DNA of 64,000 nt, from assembly GCF_000426285.1 (NCBI RefSeq), contig NZ_AUFB01000004.1, forward strand, positions 248,001 through 312,000. The letters run 5' to 3'. The notes beneath the pieces were generated by a model that ran no database searches, was not told where the DNA came from, and worked only from the letters and a program-made list of their open reading frames with translations. The position numbers and the translations under genes are program-made. Of this stretch, positions 8,156 to 17,084 are shown piece after piece. The stretch comes from Rhizobium leucaenae USDA 9039. GTDB taxonomy: Bacteria; Pseudomonadota; Alphaproteobacteria; Rhizobiales; Rhizobiaceae. Each line of letters opens with the position of its first letter. The first letter of the stretch is position 1.

Positions 8156-9086
8156 TGCGCATAAATATCCGTTTGTAGCCGAAGGCGAGGGTGACGCAGA
8201 TCACGAACAGCACGACGCCGACGGCGCTGCCGAGGCCGACCTGCATGCGGGTGACGCCGAAATTGTAGAGGAAGGTCACCATCGTCTGCGTCGAGTTGAA
8301 CGGGCCGCCGCCGGTGAGCGGCATGATCATGTCGAAAAGCTGCAACGATCCCACAACGGCGAAGAAGACGGAAAGGCGCAGCGTCGAGCCAAGCAGTGGC
8401 AGCGTCACGTAGCGGAACTTCTGCCTGCCGGTTGCGCCATCAATCTCGGCCGCCTCCAGCACGCTCTTATCGAGCGATTGCATGCCAGCGATGAACAGCA
8501 TCATGTGAAAGCCGAAATATTTCCACACGATCACGCCGAGCACCGCATACATCGCCAGATTCTTGTCGGCGAGCACGTAGGGCGTCGGGGTGCCGAGGAA
8601 ATGCGCGATCGCGGCAAACAGGCCGTAGTCGCCGTCATAGACGAAGCGCCAGATCAGGCCGGCGGCGACTTCCGCCAGCACATAGGGCAAGAAGAAGATC
8701 AGCCGGAAGAGCACGACGCCGCGAATACGATGCGCCAGCATCGTCGCCAACCAGATGGCCAGCGGCACCTGGATGGCGATCGAAACCAGAATGATCAGCG
8801 CATTATTCTTCAGCGACGTCAGGAAGGCGTCGTTCTTGAACAGAACTTGGAAATTGCGCATCCCCACGAACTCGGTCGGCGGCCCATAGCCGTTCCAGCG
8901 ATAAAGGCTGTACCAGGCCGCTTCCCCCATCGGCAGGATGACGAAGATGGTGAAGAGCAGCAGAGCGGGCGGCAGGAACAGTAGAATGACGGGCAAGCGG
9001 CCGCGCGCGGCCGGCGATTTTCGCTTGGTCGCGGGCCTCGCTCTTGCAATGGAGGGCATGGCGGTCGTGGCGCTGACATCGGTCAT
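8148..9086 (-). CDS. Sugar ABC transporter permease (MalF type)
   Basis: A 312-residue permease with a basic N-terminal tail (about 1-30) and six predicted membrane segments. The EAA loop is EAAEIDGATGRQKFRYVTLP around residue 210, followed by FFAVVGSLQLFDMIMPLTGGGP, which is typical of CUT1 MalF-like subunits. It pairs with the downstream permease. A 287 bp gap full of palindromic repeats separates it from the binding-protein gene, which may lower its expression relative to that protein. Confidence 0.9.
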   Translation of the reverse strand: MTDVSATTAMPSIARARPATKRKSPAARGRLPVILLFLPPALLLFTIFVILPMGEAAWYSLYRWNGYGPPTEFVGMRNFQVLFKNDAFLTSLKNNALIILVSIAIQVPLAIWLATMLAHRIRGVVLFRLIFFLPYVLAEVAAGLIWRFVYDGDYGLFAAIAHFLGTPTPYVLADKNLAMYAVLGVIVWKYFGFHMMLFIAGMQSLDKSVLEAAEIDGATGRQKFRYVTLPLLGSTLRLSVFFAVVGSLQLFDMIMPLTGGGPFNSTQTMVTFLYNFGVTRMQVGLGSAVGVVLFVICVTLAFGYKRIFMRND

Positions 9087-9373
9087 GGGTGATCCTGACC
9101 CCTAAATTCAGGGAGATGCGTCGTCTTTGGAAATGATGAGCCGGTTTTCGGGAACTGACTCACCCGGTCAATTGTCACGCCAAATTGGCGCAAGGCACGT
9201 TTCACCTTCTCCCCGCCGGGGAGAAGGATGCCCGAAGGGCAGGTTGAGGGGGCATTGCACCGTAAGACCGCCCGCGGAGCTTGCCGCGACACCCCATCAT
9301 TCGTCTCTCACGATTTCGCGACGCTCAATCGTTCGATCCACCTTCTCCCCGTTGGGGCGAAGGGGTTTAGGCG
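9087..9373. repeat. Repeat-rich spacer with two family B palindromes
   Basis: The first palindrome is 9205-9227 (CCTTCTCCCC, 3-base loop, GGGGAGAAGG). It is followed by a conserved arm GGTTGAGGGGGCATTGCAC and then CGTAAG. The second is 9341-9363, with one mismatch in the right arm (GGGGCGAAGG). The third copy, at 30502-30565, carries the same arm in reverse. Between them is a 13-base palindrome CGCCAAATTGGCG at 9178-9190. Placed between binding protein and permeases, these hairpins may stabilise or attenuate the operon message. Confidence 0.8.
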
Positions 9374-10675
9374 TCAGAACTGGTCCTGCTCGAAAGCGTC
9401 CTGGACCTGCTGCGCGCCATCCTTTGGCGAAATCTGGCCGGAGACGATGCCGACAGCCACATCGTTGACGACGCGGCCGACCGAGGGGCCGAGATCCTGG
9501 TCGAAGAAGTTCTGGTGCCAGGTCGAATGCGCCAACTGGTCGGCGGCTTCGTGCATCAGCGGACCCTTGACGCCATCTTCCGCACCGACGGCGACCGGGA
9601 TGATCATGCCGGCCTGCGCCAAGGTGCGCTCGTTTTCGGCATTGGTCAGATAGGCAAGGAAATCGAGCGCTTCCGGCGGAGCCTTCTTGGTAACGGCCCA
9701 GCCGTTCAAGCCACCGAGCGTATCGGTCGGAAGGCCGGCGCCACCGGTCACGGCCGGGAAGGCGAAGCGGCCGATATTGTCATCCGCCAGGCCCTTGCCG
9801 TCGCCGGCATTGGTGCGCTGATTGGCAACCGTATTTTCGAAGCCGAGGATCATCGCAGCCTTGCCGTCGCCGAAGACACCGAGCGCCTGCGGCCAGGTGG
9901 TGCCGAGATAGCCGGGCTGGAAGGCTTCGAGCTTGCCGAGTTCGGCGAGCTGCTCACCCGCCTTGATGATGGCCGGATCGTTGAAACCGTTGCCCTTGCC
10001 GTTCTTGGCATCGTTGAAGACCTGCTGGCCGCCGTCGCGCATCACCAGATAGCTCCAGTAGAAATGGATCGGCCACTTCTCCCCGCCGCCGCCGGCAATC
10101 GGCGCGATACCGGCGGCCTTGATCTTCTTGACCGCGGCCAGATAATCATCCCAGGTCTTGATGGCACTCGCATCGACGCCCGCCTTGGCGAACAGCGCCT
10201 TGTTGTAGAAGAAGGACACCGTGCCAAGCTTGTAGGGTACGGCACTGATCTTGTTGTCGAAGGTCAGGCCTTTCACCGCCGCGGGATTGTAGCTCTTCAC
10301 CCAGGCGCCATCCTTGGCATTCATCGCCGCGGTCAGGTCCATCAGCGTGCCCGTCGCCTGCTGCTGCTTCAGCACGCCGCCACCCCAGCTAAAGAAGAAA
10401 TCGGGCGCGTCCTTCGATTGCAGCAGCGTCGGCAGCTTGGCCTTGAAAGCCTCGTTGGCCAGGAACTGCATCTCGATCTTCGTGCCAGGATGCTTGGCCT
10501 CGTACTGATCCGCAATCTTGCGCCAAACGGCGACATAGTTCGGATCGGTTTCCAGATGCAGCCATTTGACGACGGTGTCGGCGGCAGCGCTGGACGCACC
10601 TGCCAGAATCGTCAGCCCGGTGGTTGCAGCAATAGCGGCGATGCGAAGGGCCTTGGCCCCACGTAGATGGATCAT
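9374..10675 (-). CDS. Sugar ABC transporter substrate-binding protein
   Basis: A 433-residue periplasmic receptor of the family 1 solute-binding proteins. A Sec signal peptide is visible (residues about 1-32, ending SSAAADT), followed by VVKWLHLETDPNY. FFFSWGGGVL, AVPYKLGTVSFFYNKALFAKAGV and GFENTVANQRT are typical ligand-domain segments. GGGAGGAGAAAATC before ATG 10675 is a strong ribosome site. First gene of a four-gene importer operon, divergent from a ROK regulator. Homologues often serve plant-derived mono- or oligosaccharides; the substrate is unknown. Confidence 0.92.
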   Translation of the reverse strand: MIHLRGAKALRIAAIAATTGLTILAGASSAAADTVVKWLHLETDPNYVAVWRKIADQYEAKHPGTKIEMQFLANEAFKAKLPTLLQSKDAPDFFFSWGGGVLKQQQATGTLMDLTAAMNAKDGAWVKSYNPAAVKGLTFDNKISAVPYKLGTVSFFYNKALFAKAGVDASAIKTWDDYLAAVKKIKAAGIAPIAGGGGEKWPIHFYWSYLVMRDGGQQVFNDAKNGKGNGFNDPAIIKAGEQLAELGKLEAFQPGYLGTTWPQALGVFGDGKAAMILGFENTVANQRTNAGDGKGLADDNIGRFAFPAVTGGAGLPTDTLGGLNGWAVTKKAPPEALDFLAYLTNAENERTLAQAGMIIPVAVGAEDGVKGPLMHEAADQLAHSTWHQNFFDQDLGPSVGRVVNDVAVGIVSGQISPKDGAQQVQDAFEQDQF

Positions 10676-10723
10676 GATTTTCTCCTCCCAAGGGAACCAA
10701 GAGCCTCAATATTTTTTCCCTTA

Positions 10724-10839
10724 TGCGGATTAATTCAACGGAGCTTTGCTGAAATGTCAACCACCATCGCTAAATTTTCGGCAGATTACCCGCAAGACGG
10801 CTTGACATTGGGCGATGACCATAGGTTAGTTAATTCGCA
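10724..10839. promoter_or_regulatory. Divergent promoter region with paired operator-like sites
   Basis: Between the binding-protein gene and the ROK gene, TGCGGATTAATT (10724-10735) and AGTTAATTCGCA (10828-10839) are inverted copies matching at 10 of 12 bases. A -35-like TTGACA at 10802-10807 with TTAGTT 18 bases later reads towards the ROK gene, and the second site overlaps that -10. The layout suggests one ROK site near each promoter, giving autoregulation and transporter control. This is inferred from position and symmetry. Confidence 0.5.
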
Positions 10840-10895
10840 TTCCGTTAAAAATACCAGGCCGCAGCCGAGCGGGTCCATCATTCGGCGCCATTCTC

Positions 10896-12098
10896 ATGAA
10901 AACAGCAGATCCCGAGCTTATGCGGGCGATAAACCGCTTCAACGTGCTGGATACGATCCGGCGGGCGGGCTCCATCGCACGTATCGAAATCAGCGACCGC
11001 ACCCAGCTTTCGACCACCACCGTGTCGGCGATCACCGCGTCGTTGCTGGATGACGGGCTGATCCTGGCGCGCACCGAAGGCGACCTGCGCGAGGCCGCAG
11101 CTCGAGGCCGGCCCCGCGTCATGCTGGAACTCAATCCGGATGCCGCGCGCGTCGTCGGTGCAAAAATCGCCGCCAACCGCATGGTCTTCGTCGTGACGGA
11201 CTTTCGCGGCGAGGTGCTTTCCACGCTGACGCTGGCGCTCCGCGTCGATCGACAGCCGATCGGCGTCATTGCCGATCTCATCGAGGATGGCGTGCGCCGC
11301 TGCGTCGTCGACGCCAATCTCGCTCTGGACGAAATCGATTCCGTTTGCCTCGGCCTGCCCGGCGTCATCGAGCATCGCACCGGGCATGTCCGCACCAGCC
11401 CGATCTTCCGCGAAACCGGCATCGATTTCGCCAAGGAAATGTCGGAGCGGCTGGGCGTGACCACCATCGTCGAGAGCGATGCGCATGCCATCACGCTGGC
11501 GCATCATTGGTTCGGTAAGGCGAGAGACCTGGACGACGTGGTGCTCGTGTCGCTGGAACAGACGCTGGGGCTTGGTGTGCTGCATGGCGGTCAGCTATTC
11601 CGCGGCGCTGGCGGCCTCAGCCACAATCTCGGCGATCTCGTGCTCGGCATGGGCCCGCAGGGCACCGTTAGACTGGCAAGCCTTGCCGGCGAAAGCGCCA
11701 TTCTTGGCGATCAGCCGAGCGGCCGCTTTGCCGAAGCCATCCGCCTCGGCCGGGGAATGGCGCACGCCAAGACGCTGATCGACGCCGAAGACAATGCGCT
11801 GATCAGCGCGGCAATCCGCGCTGGCGAAGCCTGCGGCATGGCGCTCGCCAACATCGTCACGCTGTTTGCGCCGCCACGCGTCATTCTTGTGGGATCGAGC
11901 CTGGCGCTCGGCCAGCCCTTCCTCGACAGCCTGCGGGAAGCCTATTCGCTGGCGATCCCGCCATCGATCAAGGGCGTGACCGAACTCGTTTTCGACCAGT
12001 CGACCGACGAAACCTGGGCGCAAGGCGCTGCCGTCGTCGCTCTGCGCGAACTCTACGAATCGCCCTGGGGAACGACGGGACCGGCACCGGCCCTTTGA
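10896..12098 (+). CDS. ROK family transcriptional regulator (NagC/XylR-like)
   Basis: A 400-residue repressor with an N-terminal winged helix (about 8-70: MRAINRFNVLDTIRRAGSIA, then TVSAITASLLDDGLI) and the linker RGRPRVMLELNPDA. The ROK sugar-binding domain follows, with GLPGVIEHRTGHV and ESDAHAITLAHHWFG. The usual zinc motif CxCGxxGC is absent: the matching stretch after SHNLGD reads GMGPQGTVRLASLAGE. Divergent from the importer operon and followed 40 bases later by the dehydrogenase and ThuA genes, so it very probably controls this module in response to its sugar. Confidence 0.88.
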   Translation: MKTADPELMRAINRFNVLDTIRRAGSIARIEISDRTQLSTTTVSAITASLLDDGLILARTEGDLREAAARGRPRVMLELNPDAARVVGAKIAANRMVFVVTDFRGEVLSTLTLALRVDRQPIGVIADLIEDGVRRCVVDANLALDEIDSVCLGLPGVIEHRTGHVRTSPIFRETGIDFAKEMSERLGVTTIVESDAHAITLAHHWFGKARDLDDVVLVSLEQTLGLGVLHGGQLFRGAGGLSHNLGDLVLGMGPQGTVRLASLAGESAILGDQPSGRFAEAIRLGRGMAHAKTLIDAEDNALISAAIRAGEACGMALANIVTLFAPPRVILVGSSLALGQPFLDSLREAYSLAIPPSIKGVTELVFDQSTDETWAQGAAVVALRELYESPWGTTGPAPAL

Positions 12099-12138
12099 TT
12101 CGCGGGACAGCCAAAGACAATTCATCTGGAGGAAACCT

Positions 12139-13239
12139 ATGAACAAGGTCGGCATCGGCATTATCGGCTGCGGAAATATTTCCGGCGCCTATCTCACCGC
12201 CATGAAATCCTTTCCCATTCTCGACATCAAAGGCGTGGCCGATCTCAATCGCGAGCTCGCCGAGGCGAAGGCCGCCGAATTCGGCCTGAAGGCGGTCGAT
12301 ATCGCCGACTTGCTGGCGGACCCATCGATCGAGATCATCGTCAACCTGACCATTCCCAAGGCGCATGTCGCCGTCGGACTTCAGGCCCTGGACGCCGGCA
12401 AACACACCTATTCGGAAAAGCCGCTCGGCATCAACTTCGCCGAAGGCAAGAAGCTCGCGGATGCCGCGGCGGTCAAGGGCCTTCGCATCGGCGCAGCGCC
12501 TGATACCTTCCTCGGCGGCGGCCACCAGACGGCCCGCGCCATCATCGACGAGGGCGCTATCGGTATCCCCGTCGGCGGAACCGCCACCTTCATGTGCCCG
12601 GGCCACGAACGCTGGCATCCGAATCCGGCTTTCTATTACGAGGTCGGCGGCGGCCCGATGCTTGATATGGGTCCCTACTACATCACCGATCTCGTCAACC
12701 TGCTCGGCCCCGTCTCCCAGGTCGCCGGCTTTGCCGTCACGCCGCGCAAGGAGCGCATCATCACCAGCGAACCGCGCAACGGCGAGCACATCCCCGTGCA
12801 TGTGCCGACGCATGTCGCCGGCATGATGGCCTTTGCCAATGGCGCGGTCGTCCAGATCGGCATGAGCTTCGACGTCGCCGGCCACAAGCATGTGCCGCTC
12901 GAAGTCTACGGCACCGAAGGCACGCTGATCGTGCCCGACCCCAACCGTTTCGGCGGTCCGGTGGAGTTTCTGAAGAAGGGCGGCGAATTTGCCGAGCGCG
13001 AGATCATCGCACCCTATGCCGACGGCAATTACCGTTCGCTTGGCGTCGCCGACATGGCGCATGCCATCCGCTCGAACCGTCCGCATCGCGCCAATGGCAG
13101 CCTCGCGCTGCATGTGCTCGAAGTCATGGAAGCCTTCCAGACGGCCTCCGACACCGGGCGCACCGTCACTATCACGACGCAAACGGAGCGTCCTGCCCCT
13201 CTGTCCGAGTCCCTGGTTGACGGACAGATCGGCCGCTAA
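12139..13239 (+). CDS. Gfo/Idh/MocA family oxidoreductase
   Basis: A 366-residue NAD(P)-dependent dehydrogenase. Rossmann motif GIIGCGNISGAYL at about 5-17, catalytic YSEKPLG near residue 95, and a C-terminal GFO_IDH_MocA_C domain. The start follows CTGGAGGAAACCT. It is paired with a ThuA-like gene 24 bases downstream, the same pairing as ThuB/ThuA of Sinorhizobium trehalose catabolism, where the dehydrogenase makes a 3-keto disaccharide. By analogy this enzyme may oxidise the sugar imported by the neighbouring transporter; that role is inference. Confidence 0.88.
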   Translation: MNKVGIGIIGCGNISGAYLTAMKSFPILDIKGVADLNRELAEAKAAEFGLKAVDIADLLADPSIEIIVNLTIPKAHVAVGLQALDAGKHTYSEKPLGINFAEGKKLADAAAVKGLRIGAAPDTFLGGGHQTARAIIDEGAIGIPVGGTATFMCPGHERWHPNPAFYYEVGGGPMLDMGPYYITDLVNLLGPVSQVAGFAVTPRKERIITSEPRNGEHIPVHVPTHVAGMMAFANGAVVQIGMSFDVAGHKHVPLEVYGTEGTLIVPDPNRFGGPVEFLKKGGEFAEREIIAPYADGNYRSLGVADMAHAIRSNRPHRANGSLALHVLEVMEAFQTASDTGRTVTITTQTERPAPLSESLVDGQIGR

Positions 13240-13263
13240 TTGAGCTAGTTCAGGAGGAATATC

Positions 13264-13905
13264 ATGCGTGAAGCACTCATCGTCTGGGGCGGCTGGAGCG
13301 GCCATGAACCGCAGGAATGCGCCCATATCATCCGTGACATGCTGGAGGAGGACAGCTTCAAGGTCTACCTCGAAAACAGCACCGAAGCCTTCGCCGATCC
13401 GTCGATCCACGATCTCAGCCTGATCGTGCCGATCGTCACCATGTCGAAGATCGAGAAGGAAGAGGTGAAGAACCTCGCCGCGGCGATCGAAAGCGGCGTC
13501 GGCATCGCCGGCTATCATGGCGGAGCGGGCGACAGTTTCCGCGAAAGCGTTGAATACCAGTTCATCATCGGCGGCCAATGGGTCGCCCATCCCGGCAACA
13601 TCATCGATTACAAGGTCAACATCACGCGGCCGGACGACCCAATCATGGAGGGGATCACCGATTTCCCCTACACGTCGGAGCAATATTACATGCATGTGGA
13701 CCCGTCGAACGAGGTGCTGGCGACCACGACTTTTACCGGCGACCACGCCTACTGGATCGACGGCGTCGTCATGCCGGTCGCCTGGAAGCGCAAATACGGC
13801 AAGGGCCGCGTCTTCTATTCCTCGCTCGGCCACCAGGCGAAGGAATTCGACGTGCCGCAGATGAAGACTATCTTCCGTCGCGGCGCCAACTGGGCGGCGC
13901 GCTGA
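13264..13905 (+). CDS. ThuA-like domain protein (trehalose utilisation type)
   Basis: A 213-residue protein covering one ThuA domain, a glutamine-amidotransferase-like fold. Visible features are the N-terminal strand ALIVWGGWSGHEP, the GIAGYHGGAGDSFRES segment around 80-95 and YGKRGRVFYSS-like C-terminal residues (KYGKGRVFYSSLGHQ). It begins after TCAGGAGGAATATC, 24 bases beyond the dehydrogenase stop. ThuA proteins act with ThuB-type dehydrogenases in keto-sugar pathways, but their reaction is poorly defined. A family A palindrome follows and may terminate the transcript. Confidence 0.87.
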   Translation: MREALIVWGGWSGHEPQECAHIIRDMLEEDSFKVYLENSTEAFADPSIHDLSLIVPIVTMSKIEKEEVKNLAAAIESGVGIAGYHGGAGDSFRESVEYQFIIGGQWVAHPGNIIDYKVNITRPDDPIMEGITDFPYTSEQYYMHVDPSNEVLATTTFTGDHAYWIDGVVMPVAWKRKYGKGRVFYSSLGHQAKEFDVPQMKTIFRRGANWAAR

Positions 13906-13948
13906 GGGCGCTTTCGCCGCTGCGGAGCAAGGATGCCCCTCACCCGAA

Positions 13949-13976
13949 CCCTCTCCCCGTTTTGACGGGGAGAGGG
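13949..13976. repeat. Interspersed palindromic repeat, family A (copy 2)
   Basis: Perfect 12-base arms CCCTCTCCCCGT and complement around a TTTG loop, with the family flank CCCCTCACCCGAA on the left. It lies 44 bases after the ThuA stop and could act as a transcription end, although no T-run follows. Confidence 0.8.
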
Positions 13977-14088
13977 GACGACCTCTGTATTCATATCACC
14001 TTGCCACCTTGAGCCGAACTGATAAAATATCGCCGGCACGCCACAAATACCTGTGCTGCTTGCGCTTTTTGCTGTCATGGGGGGCGGG

Positions 14089-15132
14089 ATGGGTCAAGGC
14101 GCCATGGAAGCACCGAATACGTCGACGGTCAGCTACGGCACCGAACCGGGTCTGCGTTTCGCTTCCCAACTCGACGGACGTGGCGGTTGCCGGCAGCTCT
14201 GCATGGATGAGGTGAGTGTCTGGGAACCCGGCGATGGTGTGACCTGGCTGCATCTCGAGCGCGACCACCCCGCGACAGCAGACTGGGTCACTCATAAGAG
14301 CGGCTTCGATCCCTTCGTTATTGAAGCCTTGCTGGAAGAAGATTCGCGCCCCCGCGTCGAACCGGTCGGCGATGGCCTGTTGATCATCCTGCGCGGCGTC
14401 TGCGCCACGTCGCCTGACGGCGCGACGCAGAAGCCCGCCGATATCGACCTTGTGCCTCTGCATCTGTGGGTCGACGGCGAGCGCATCGTTTCGCTCCGCG
14501 ACAGCGGCCACTACATCACGGCGCTGCGCGATATCCGCCTGTCGCTGGAGAAGAAAAAGGGGCCGCAGCGCACCGGCGACCTGCTCGCCCTCATCGGCGA
14601 CAAGCTGGTGCGCGACCTCGAACCTGTGCTCGACGCCATGGACGAAGAGGTGGACGAACTCGACGAACTGATCTTTCACGGCGAAGCCGGTCAGGTGCGC
14701 GAACGTCTGAAACTGCTGCGTCGGCGGGCCGTGCAGCTTCGCCGTTATCTCGCGCCGCAGCGCGACGCGCTGAACCGCATCGAGCATGACGATGCGCCCT
14801 GGCTTGCCGAGCGCGACAAGCTGCGCATGCGCGAAGTGATCGACAAGCTGATGCGCTATATCGAATATCTCGATGCCATCCGCGACCGCACCAGCATCCT
14901 GCACGACGACTTGTCGACTGTTATCAGCGAGCGCATCGCCCGCAACTCCAACCGCCTCGCCGCCCTCGCGGCCCTGCTTTTGCCGCCGAGCGTCGTCGCC
15001 GGCCTCTTCGGCATGAATGTCGGCGGCATTCCCGGCGTCAACGACACCTGGGCCTTCGTCATCATCGTCATCTTCGTTACGGTAAGCTCGATCGCGACCC
15101 TCTGGGTCCTGAAGCGCATCAACTGGCTTTAG
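14089..15132 (+). CDS. CorA/ZntB family divalent metal transporter
   Basis: An inner-membrane channel-type transporter of about 347 residues. A large cytoplasmic N-terminal domain is followed by a long helix (EEVDELDELIFHGEAGQVRE) and two C-terminal membrane segments. The hallmark GMN motif is in LFGMNVGGIPG near the C-terminus. The ZntB branch moves zinc and the CorA branch magnesium or cobalt; the sequence around GMN is of the ZntB-like type, so the metal is not certain. Start is ambiguous among GTG 14053 and ATG 14077, 14089 or 14104; 14089 is taken because a G-rich ribosome-like site precedes it. Confidence 0.85.
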   Translation: MGQGAMEAPNTSTVSYGTEPGLRFASQLDGRGGCRQLCMDEVSVWEPGDGVTWLHLERDHPATADWVTHKSGFDPFVIEALLEEDSRPRVEPVGDGLLIILRGVCATSPDGATQKPADIDLVPLHLWVDGERIVSLRDSGHYITALRDIRLSLEKKKGPQRTGDLLALIGDKLVRDLEPVLDAMDEEVDELDELIFHGEAGQVRERLKLLRRRAVQLRRYLAPQRDALNRIEHDDAPWLAERDKLRMREVIDKLMRYIEYLDAIRDRTSILHDDLSTVISERIARNSNRLAALAALLLPPSVVAGLFGMNVGGIPGVNDTWAFVIIVIFVTVSSIATLWVLKRINWL

Positions 15133-15146
15133 CACTCCGACATCGC

Positions 15147-15353
15147 TTAGCCTCCCATCGCCGACCCAAGCGGATCGGCGAAGATGTCCACCTGCATTCG
15201 ATCCTGTTCGCCCTGCATGGTTTCGGCCACGCGTCCGGCGAACTTCATCGCTTTCGAATATATGGCGGGCGATCCTAAAAGAGCGGCTTCATCGATGTTA
15301 TCGATCGCCCGGGCACAGGCGTCGATGTCATTCCGGAAAGGACCAGCCGCCAT
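15147..15353 (-). CDS. Hypothetical small protein (weak)
   Basis: A 68-residue open frame, NDIDACARAIDNIDEAALL then KFAGRVAETMQGEQDRMQV, of plausible helical composition. It lacks a ribosome site, has an in-frame stop 17 codons upstream, and matches no family I recognise. It sits tail to tail with the CorA/ZntB gene. It may be a real small protein, a remnant of a larger one, or chance. Confidence 0.25.
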   Translation of the reverse strand: MAAGPFRNDIDACARAIDNIDEAALLGSPAIYSKAMKFAGRVAETMQGEQDRMQVDIFADPLGSAMGG

Positions 15354-15560
15354 CTCGGCGAAGACGATCGCGGATTTTTCGGCGGATTTTTCGTCAATTC
15401 TTCAAGGGAAAGCCGGGCCAGGCTAGGGCAGAACCGTCGCTGCGGCTTCGTGCATTCGGGTGGCCTTTTCGGCATTTTCGATGCTGGTCAAGTGGTTGTG
15501 GCGTAGGCAAAAGCATGTGCCCCGACGTTGCTTTCGGCTGGAAATTGCAGCTTGCCCAAT

Positions 15561-15637
15561 TTTCGTTTGACATTCCTTTATCTTCATTTATCGTCATTCT
15601 AGTTTCGTTTTCGCGTGAGGGGTAGAAATCGAAACGA
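15561..15637 (+). promoter_or_regulatory. Probable promoter and DeoR-type operator cluster of the glp operon
   Basis: TTGACA (15567-15572) and TATCGT (15589-15594) are 16 bases apart. TTTCGTTT occurs at 15561-15568, TTTCGTTTTCG at 15603-15613, and an inverted form GAAATCGAAACGA at 15625-15637. Repeated TTTCG units are typical of DeoR/GlpR-class sites, but no deoR-like gene is in the window. From this promoter the leader before glpS would be about 385 bases. Confidence 0.5.
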
Positions 15638-15986
15638 GGGGAGATTCAATTGTCCAGAGCTCAAATCGACGTCATGGATGTCATCGATTGCGGTGCGAGC
15701 CGCAATGCCGTCGAGCGCGGCCGCCGCACTCTTCCAAGAGAGATGCAGGCTTTTGAATTTATCACATCTGGATTGACGCAATTCACTCCTCCAAGATCGT
15801 CCCGCCGCTCCCGAATCCGTCGAAGGGACGGGCATTCGGCGTCGATGCCAAAGCCGGTTTCGGCAAGAGGTATCGCTGAGTGAAAATCTAGGCGATCGCG
15901 GGGCACATCCCCGGATTGCTACCCGATGGGAAACAAACAGGCCATACGGCCCGGCAATCCGTCGCAGCCTATGGAAGGAGCATATC
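15638..15986 (+). other. Long leader without a recognisable gene
   Basis: About 350 bases between the putative promoter and glpS. A TTG-initiated frame of 77 codons (15650-15883) follows GGGGAG, but its product is arginine-rich and unlike any family I know. The stretch could be a structured 5' leader or the remains of a gene that once preceded the transporter. No riboswitch or terminator is evident. Confidence 0.4.
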
Positions 15987-17069
15987 GTGCTTGAACTTAG
16001 AAACGTGTCGAAGGTGGTCGGCGGCGAAATGCACATCGCCGAAACGAACCTGACGCTGCAGCGCGGCACGTTGAATGTCCTCCTCGGACCGACGCTTTCG
16101 GGCAAGACATCCCTGATGCGGCTGATGGCCGGGTTGGACAAGCCGACTTCGGGCACGATCCACGTCGATGGCGCCGATGTTACGGGCGTTCCCGTGCAAC
16201 GCCGCAACGTCGCGATGGTCTACCAGCAATTCATCAACTATCCCGCGATGACCGTTTACGACAATATCGCATCGCCGATGCGCCTTCGTGGCGTCAATGC
16301 GGCGACGATCGACCGCGAAGTGAAGAAAGCGGCCGATCTCCTGCGGCTCGGTCCTTTCCTCGATCGCCTGCCGCTCAGCCTCTCCGGCGGGCAGCAGCAG
16401 CGCACGGCACTTGCCCGCGCCATCGTCAAGAATGCCGGCCTGGTGCTGCTCGACGAGCCGCTTGCCAATCTCGACTATAAGCTGCGCGAAGAGCTGCGCG
16501 CCGAATTGCCGAAAATTTTCGCCGAATCCGGCGCCATCTTCGTCTACGCCACGACCGAACCTTCGGAAGCGCTGCTTTTGGGCGGCAATACCGCGACCCT
16601 GTCGGAGGGCAGAATTACGCAGTTCGGTCCGACGATCGATGTCTTCCGCCGGCCGAAAGACTTGATCACCGCCGTCACCTTCGCCGATCCGCCGCTGAAC
16701 ACGATCTCGCTCGACAAGCGCGGCAATCTCTTCGTGCTGAACGGCGCGATGAGCCTGCCCGTGCCGCAGGGCCTCGAAGCTCAGCCGGACGGCCCCTACA
16801 CCATCGCCTTCCAGCCGCATCATCTGGCGCTGAAACCGCAGACATCCGAGGCGGTCGCGGCACCAGCAAGGGTGATGGTCACCGAAATCACCGGTTCGGA
16901 AAGCTTCATCCACATCGATTTCGCCGATCGGCGCTGGGTCATGCTGACCCAGGGCGTCGAGGACATCGATGTCGACGACGCGATCGATGTCTACATCGAC
17001 CCGCGCCACATCATGGTGTTCGACACCAACGGCGCCGCCGTCACACCCGCCCTGCAACGGGCCGCCTGA
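15987..17069 (+). CDS. glpS: Glycerol-type ABC transporter ATP-binding protein GlpS
   Basis: A 360-residue ATPase, one of two different ATPases in this importer. Walker A GPTLSGKT (34-41), signature LSGGQ (132-136) and Walker B LLDEP (DE at 156-157) are intact. The switch histidine is missing: where YVTHDQ is expected it reads YATTEP, with T190 in the histidine position. A TOBE domain follows. GTG 15987 is preceded by GGAAGGAG. The next gene starts 15 bases after its stop. Gene order S-T-P-Q-DUF2160-V matches the Rhizobium leguminosarum glycerol transporter, so glycerol or a related polyol is the likely ligand. Confidence 0.85.
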   Translation: MLELRNVSKVVGGEMHIAETNLTLQRGTLNVLLGPTLSGKTSLMRLMAGLDKPTSGTIHVDGADVTGVPVQRRNVAMVYQQFINYPAMTVYDNIASPMRLRGVNAATIDREVKKAADLLRLGPFLDRLPLSLSGGQQQRTALARAIVKNAGLVLLDEPLANLDYKLREELRAELPKIFAESGAIFVYATTEPSEALLLGGNTATLSEGRITQFGPTIDVFRRPKDLITAVTFADPPLNTISLDKRGNLFVLNGAMSLPVPQGLEAQPDGPYTIAFQPHHLALKPQTSEAVAAPARVMVTEITGSESFIHIDFADRRWVMLTQGVEDIDVDDAIDVYIDPRHIMVFDTNGAAVTPALQRAA

Positions 17070-17084
17070 GGAGAGACACGGCCA

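Noticed and set aside
9083..9292. Open frame of 69 codons in the repeat spacer
   Set aside because: Its sequence comes from the palindromic repeat (CPSGILLPGGEKV), a common false gene in rhizobia.
11968..13833. 621-codon minus-strand open frame
   Set aside because: Shadow of the Gfo/Idh and ThuA genes, which have strong family motifs and ribosome sites.
15394..15597. 67-codon minus-strand open frame
   Set aside because: No ribosome site, no family, and it overlaps the putative glp promoter.
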